Positions 13,391 to 16,731 of a DNA stretch of 16,731 nt are shown one piece after another. Made by a program: the position numbers and the translations under genes. A model generated the notes under the pieces. The model saw only the letters and a list, made by a program, of their open reading frames with translations. It was not told the origin of the DNA and searched no databases. Position 1 is the first letter of the stretch. Every line of letters starts with the position of its first letter. Where the stretch lies: positions 1 to 16,731 of the forward strand of contig CAKUYY010000029.1 of assembly GCA_934717555.1 (NCBI GenBank). Direction: 5' to 3'. The DNA is from an uncultured Clostridium sp. GTDB taxonomy: Bacteria > Bacillota > Clostridia > Oscillospirales > Acutalibacteraceae.

Positions 13391-13497
13391 CAATTTGCAC
13401 GGATGTGTTTTTTACACAAGTGTAGTATAGTAAATCTTGTATCGCCGGAGATTTTTATTATGTTGAAAGCCCAAGCGGACAGAGAGAAGGCTCATTT

Positions 13498-14004
13498 ATG
13501 AAGGATGCGATTGTTTATTCCAGCCGTACCGGAAATACCGCTCAGTTGGCCCAGCGCTTAAAATCCATGTTTTCTTCCGATGAGTTGGTTTACTATGGGC
13601 CGCCTGCGGATCAAGCGGCGCAGGCGGATATCCTTTTTGTGGGCTCCTGGACAGACAAGGGGACATGCAGCCCCGAGGTTATCCAGTTTTTGGCTAGCCT
13701 GCAAAAGAAACAGGTCTATCTTTTCGGTACAGCCGGTTTCGGAGGTTCCCCTGCCTATTTTGCCCAGATTGGGGGAGGCATGGCGCAAAATCTGCCCTCA
13801 GGCAATACCCTGTTAGGATATTACCTGTGCCAGGGGAAAATGCCTCACTCGGTACGGGCCCGGTACGAGGCGATGGCCCAAGCAGACCCGCAGAAAGCGC
13901 AGCCTATGCTGGATAACTTTGACCGCGCTCTTGCCCATCCAAATGGGGAAGATCTGGACGGGCTGGAAAAAGCGGTTTCCCAGTTGCTTAAAAAATATTC
14001 ATAA
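13498..14004 (+). CDS. Flavodoxin-family protein (Flavodoxin_3 type)
   Basis: This 168-residue cytosolic protein should bind FMN and carry electrons. The phosphate-binding loop is YSSRTGNT (7-14) near the N-terminus. The rest follows the Flavodoxin_3 pattern: ADILFVGSWTDKGTC, VYLFGTAGFGGSP, and LLGYYLCQGKMP, with a conserved Cys in the CQGK motif, then a helical C-terminus ending LKKYS. BilS of the gut bilirubin reductase pair BilR-BilS belongs to this general kind, but no BilR-like reductase gene is adjacent, so that role is not claimed. GAGAAGG precedes the ATG by 7 bases. It is a single-gene unit with an extended -10 promoter and a downstream terminator. Confidence 0.85.
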   Translation: MKDAIVYSSRTGNTAQLAQRLKSMFSSDELVYYGPPADQAAQADILFVGSWTDKGTCSPEVIQFLASLQKKQVYLFGTAGFGGSPAYFAQIGGGMAQNLPSGNTLLGYYLCQGKMPHSVRARYEAMAQADPQKAQPMLDNFDRALAHPNGEDLDGLEKAVSQLLKKYS

Positions 14005-14087
14005 AGATTAAAAAAGGAATATTTTGCCTTTTCCGGTGTACCGATCTAAAATGGCAGCAAAAACCCTGTTTTTTGTAAGGCAAACCG

Positions 14088-14123
14088 AAAGCCTCTTTTG
14101 TAGGAACGCAAGAGAGGCTTTTT
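14088..14123 (+). terminator. Rho-independent terminator after the flavodoxin-like gene
   Basis: AAGCCTCTTTTG (14089-14100) pairs with CAAGAGAGGCTT (14109-14120) with one G-T pair, followed by a short T-run. It is 84 bases after the stop, leaving an unexplained 3' tail. Confidence 0.7.
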
Positions 14124-14299
14124 GGTGTAAAATGTTATCTTGTTACCTTTTTCCAGGTTTTAAAAATTTGGGAGGAAGCCAGAACTTTTCTATTTGATTG
14201 AATGGACTGAAAGGGAGGAAGCTTTTTAGCCAGACGGAAGGGGACGATTCATATTATGGGACAGAAACGATAGTGCGTGCCTCTCCATAAGGGAAAGAT
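14124..14299. other. Intergenic gap between convergent genes
   Basis: This gap lies between the flavodoxin terminator and the minus-strand MATE stop codon. I see no clear minus-strand terminator for the MATE gene and no gene. Confidence 0.4.
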
Positions 14300-15649
14300 T
14301 TAGTGCTTGCCGCTTATTTTACCCGGATTCTTTCGGCCTATTTTTTGTTTCTGCCAAAACCGAGCCACATAAATGAGGAGCAAAGCCATCCAAGAAAAAG
14401 CTTCTGCGTAGCCGATCACCATATTTCCAAACTGTGCGGCAAACAGATAGGATGACGCAATCCTGATCCCCAAAGCAGCAATCCCGGCAATCCCCGAAAA
14501 TAACATATCGCCTGTCCCTTCCAGGTAACCGCGCACCGCCATGGCCAGACCATAGATAATATAACAGACCGCAATGGTCCTGAAAAATGATTCCCCAATT
14601 GCCGCTGATTCCTCGGTGAGTCCGAACATTTTGATGAGGGTGCCTCCGGCGAAAAGGATCACGGCGGTGAGAAACAGGGATACAACGGAGATCATCACCG
14701 CGCCTGTTTTCAGGACTTTTTTAGCCCGTTCCTGTTTTTCAGCTCCGATGTTCTGCGCCACAATGGTGGCGATCCCGGAACCAAAATTTACGATAGGGAG
14801 GATAAGCAGGGAATCCACACGGTAAGCTGTGGTAATCGCGGCCACTGTCTGTTCCCCAAACCCATTCATAAACCGCTGTAAGACGAGATTCCCCACAGAA
14901 GCGGTACCCGATTGTACAGCGGGGGGAAGACTGAATTTTGCCCCCTGGGAGACAGCCGCCCTGTCAAACGCTTTTCTGCCAAGATGAAACCGTAAGGCTG
15001 GATATTTTTTCATCGTGTACAAAATGATGTATACCGTCATCACGGACTGGGAAAGAATGGTTGCGGCCGAAGCGCCTGCGGCCCCATATCGAAGGACAAC
15101 GACAAAAAGGATATCTAAAATGACATTGACGCCCGAACAGACGAGTACAGAAAGAAAAGGCGCTTTGCTGTCTCCCAACCCTCTCAGTACGGCGGAATAA
15201 GTATTATAAACGGCAAGAAATGGAATGCCGATAAAGAGGATCTGTAAATACGATTGGGAGACCGGAAAAATATTACCGGGCGTATCCAGCAAGGTCAAAA
15301 GTGGTTTTGTAAATAGGATACCCAACGCAGCGATGCAAAGGAACAGCCCGCCGAGCAGCAGTAAAAAGGAGGAGAGGGTGTTTTTGATTTTGCGTTTTTC
15401 CCCCATCCCGTATTGCTGGGCTACGAGCACAGAGATTCCGGAGGTAAACCCTACAATTACTGTAACAAACAGATTATAGATGGAGGTGGTCGCCCCAATT
15501 CCCGCAAGGGCGTTTTCCCCTTCCACATTTCCAACGATAAAGGCGTCTACCCAGTTAAAGAGCTGCTGGAACATTCCGCTTAAGATCAGGGGGACAGTAA
15601 AGAGTACTAGTGTTTTCACGATGTTTCCCTGTGTCATATTTTGTTTCAT
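14300..15649 (-). CDS. MATE-family multidrug/toxin efflux transporter
   Basis: This 449-residue, 12-helix membrane protein of the MATE family exports drugs or metabolites in exchange for Na+ or H+. It has the two-fold repeated layout: LFTVPLILSGMFQQLFNWVD near the N-terminus, the VAQQYGMGEKRK loop after helix 2 and its second-half counterpart VAQNIGAEKQERAKK, and the inter-half SQGAKFSLPPAVQSG. The tail is basic. Length is normal. The frame opens at 15697, but Met at 15649 is preceded at 9 bases by GGGGGA; Met at 15655 is too close to it. A strong promoter at 15763-15791 with a palindrome over the -10 suggests inducible control. The substrate cannot be read from sequence. Confidence 0.93.
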   Translation of the reverse strand: MKQNMTQGNIVKTLVLFTVPLILSGMFQQLFNWVDAFIVGNVEGENALAGIGATTSIYNLFVTVIVGFTSGISVLVAQQYGMGEKRKIKNTLSSFLLLLGGLFLCIAALGILFTKPLLTLLDTPGNIFPVSQSYLQILFIGIPFLAVYNTYSAVLRGLGDSKAPFLSVLVCSGVNVILDILFVVVLRYGAAGASAATILSQSVMTVYIILYTMKKYPALRFHLGRKAFDRAAVSQGAKFSLPPAVQSGTASVGNLVLQRFMNGFGEQTVAAITTAYRVDSLLILPIVNFGSGIATIVAQNIGAEKQERAKKVLKTGAVMISVVSLFLTAVILFAGGTLIKMFGLTEESAAIGESFFRTIAVCYIIYGLAMAVRGYLEGTGDMLFSGIAGIAALGIRIASSYLFAAQFGNMVIGYAEAFSWMALLLIYVARFWQKQKIGRKNPGKISGKH

Positions 15650-15745
15650 CCGCATCTCTCCCCCAATTAATGAAAAAAGCGCCCGAAAAGCTACCATACG
15701 ACATTACGCCGTACTCTAGGGGTAACTTCTGAACGCCTCAAAATA

Positions 15746-15791
15746 GATACATTTGTTAGAATATTGTATCAAAGTGCATACATAAAGTCAA
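15746..15791 (-). promoter_or_regulatory. Promoter of the MATE gene with operator candidate
   Basis: On the minus strand TTGACT (15791-15786), exactly 17 bases and TACAAT (15768-15763) give a 10/12 match. GATACA (15746-15751) and TGTATC (15765-15770) form a perfect inverted repeat with 13 bases between, overlapping the -10 and start point. Confidence 0.75.
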
Positions 15792-16000
15792 TTGTAGTTT
15801 TATTTTGTAGAATAAGGAGCAGAAATTTTACTAAATATTTCCGCCTTTCTTTTGGCTTTCAGAGGCCGAAGGAAAGGAATTTTTTTGCTATTTTGAAATC
15901 CAGCAGGGGGAAAAATCAGAAACTCTGCCAACAAAATCAAAAGATTGTTTACCCGAAAGATATATCCGCATAGATCACCTGCATATATGTTAAGGAATTT
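15792..16000. other. Divergent intergenic region of MATE and cwlJ
   Basis: No gene is seen. I could not find a vegetative promoter for cwlJ. A sporulation sigma factor would be expected for such a gene, and its looser consensus cannot be called confidently by eye. Confidence 0.4.
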
Positions 16001-16465
16001 ATGAGGCAGAAAGGGGGTGAATGGTGTTTGGCTTTTTCCGACTTGGAGCTTCTGGCGCGTATCATCCAATGTGAGGCGGGAGGAGAAGGGGAAAATGGGA
16101 TGAAAGCCGTAGCCTGTGTGGTTATGAACCGGGTGGAAATAACCTATGGAGAATATGGGCGTTTGGAACCTTCTATACGGGCGGTTATTTACCAGCCGGG
16201 ACAGTTTACCTGCGTACGGGAGACGGTGGGCGGGCGCTATAATGCGCAGAATATCTATAACATGCGCCCGGAGCAGGTACAATATGATATCGCAAATTGG
16301 GCCATCGCGGGAAATCGCTTGACCAACCTGGGGGTTGCACTCTGGTATTTTAATCCCTTTTCCCCTTCATGCCGGCAATTTTTTCCCAGCAATGTGGGAC
16401 AATTTGTTATCCGAATTGGAGACCATTGTTTTTATAATCCCACAGAAGCTTACGCGGATACTTAA
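16001..16465 (+). CDS. cwlJ: Spore cortex-lytic cell wall hydrolase, CwlJ/SleB family
   Basis: CwlJ/SleB-type hydrolases cut the spore cortex peptidoglycan during germination. The 154-residue protein consists of the hydrolase domain alone, as in CwlJ, with no signal peptide or peptidoglycan-binding domain (SleB has both). LLARIIQCEAGGEGENG (17-33) carries the catalytic Glu25; VVMNRV (40-45), QPGQFTC and NPFSP..CRQFFP complete the family pattern. ATG at 16001 follows AAGGA. However, the stronger Shine-Dalgarno GGGGGTGA (16011-16018) lies inside this start, and relatives begin M-A-Y/F-S-D, which points to TTG at 16028 as the real start (145 residues). A gerQ-like gene follows after 53 bases, matching the cwlJ-gerQ order in Bacillus. 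Expression is expected late in sporulation. Confidence 0.88.
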   Translation: MRQKGGEWCLAFSDLELLARIIQCEAGGEGENGMKAVACVVMNRVEITYGEYGRLEPSIRAVIYQPGQFTCVRETVGGRYNAQNIYNMRPEQVQYDIANWAIAGNRLTNLGVALWYFNPFSPSCRQFFPSNVGQFVIRIGDHCFYNPTEAYADT

Positions 16466-16518
16466 CCTTTCCCCAAAAACAAAAAATTTTTATGATTTTA
16501 GAGAAAAGGGTGGTCGCT

Positions 16519-16731
16519 ATGGATTATAACCGTCAGGATAGCCTGAACTATCAAAAAGAACATGGAATGGACAATTTGAGGAGCCAGAACGGTTCCTATC
16601 CACCGGAATTTACGACACCGCCCCCTATTGATTTCAGTTCTGAGGAAATGCGCGGTTCCATCCAGAAAATCCTTTCTGAAAATGTGGGGGAATACGTCGT
16701 CGTTGAGTTCCTAATAGGGACACAGCAGATT
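16519..16731 (+). CDS. gerQ: GerQ-like spore coat protein, 5' part (runs off the window)
   Basis: Seventy-one codons are visible, open at the right edge. The N-terminus is a polar, low-complexity, Tyr/Gln/Asn/Pro-rich stretch (MDYNRQDSLNYQKEHG to FTTPPPIDF, residues 1-39). A structured segment follows: SEEMRGSIQKILSENVGEYV then VVEFLIGTQQI. This matches the plan of GerQ, whose disordered N-terminus precedes a beta-rich domain starting with an I-x-x-I-L-x-x-N-x-G motif. GerQ is a coat protein required to place CwlJ in the spore, and in Bacillus it is encoded directly after cwlJ, as here. AAAGGGTGG lies 5 bases before the ATG. The assignment rests on context plus weak similarity. Confidence 0.65.
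   Translation, partial: MDYNRQDSLNYQKEHGMDNLRSQNGSYPPEFTTPPPIDFSSEEMRGSIQKILSENVGEYVVVEFLIGTQQI

Noticed and set aside
13218..13400. Minus-strand 60-codon frame
   Set aside because: It has no ribosome binding site or recognisable protein pattern and overlaps the flavodoxin gene promoter.
13498..14004. bilS assignment for the flavodoxin-like protein
   Set aside because: No BilR-like flavin reductase is adjacent, and Flavodoxin_3 proteins have other roles.
1..16731. CRISPR arrays or insertion sequences
   Set aside because: No regularly spaced direct repeats and no transposase-like protein were found in any frame.

Overview
The window looks like a chromosomal segment of a spore-forming, low-to-mid GC member of the Firmicutes, most likely a clostridial lineage such as Oscillospiraceae/Ruminococcaceae. 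The taxonomic call is inference. It rests on AAGGAGG-type ribosome binding sites, sigma-A promoters of the TTGACA/TATAAT type, a membrane pyrophosphatase of the K+-dependent type, a KtrB/TrkH potassium channel, an LCP cell-wall ligase, and a cwlJ-gerQ spore germination pair at the right edge.

Layout. (1) 1-202: a minus-strand XRE regulator that stops right after its helix-turn-helix. (2) 471-2768: hppA, the ion-pumping pyrophosphatase, with its own promoter and terminator. (3) 2925-3721: an unrecognised seven-helix membrane protein. (4) 3919-5583: a phosphohexomutase with a divergent active-site set and a strong promoter. (5) 5644-6330: a MacB/LolD-type ABC ATPase with no permease beside it. 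(6) 6411-6832: a self-contained unit of near-consensus promoter, an 86-residue protein of unknown function and a terminator. (7) 6885-8462: a KtrB/TrkH potassium translocation subunit with a folded leader and a terminator. (8) 8579-9610: an LCP-family protein. (9) 9687-9862: tRNA-Arg(CCG) with promoter and terminator.

From the end of tRNA-Arg to about 13160 the window becomes accessory in character. It holds a tandem series of decayed terminator-like hairpins (9827-10150), a one-base-frameshifted DUF6883-like toxin-type gene followed one base later by a small DUF4926-like, immunity-type gene (10286-11211), a hairpin-rich noncoding stretch (11243-11465), a membrane-anchored XRE protein (11502-12011), and a divergent XRE repressor / SLOG (YpsA/DUF1273-type) pair around an 18-bp inverted operator pair (12228-13159). 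The XRE-SLOG pair and the frameshifted toxin/immunity-like pair are the best candidates for something not yet described. No integrase, transposase or clear attachment repeat is visible, so calling this a mobile island is an inference from the tRNA-adjacent position and gene content.

From 13362 the core resumes: a small flavodoxin-like protein (13498-14004), a MATE efflux pump on the minus strand with a strong promoter and candidate operator (14300-15791), and finally cwlJ (cortex hydrolase) followed by the 5' part of a gerQ-like gene. Most genes are single transcription units; only the DUF6883/DUF4926-like pair and cwlJ-gerQ look operonic. No rRNA, CRISPR array or complete insertion sequence was seen.
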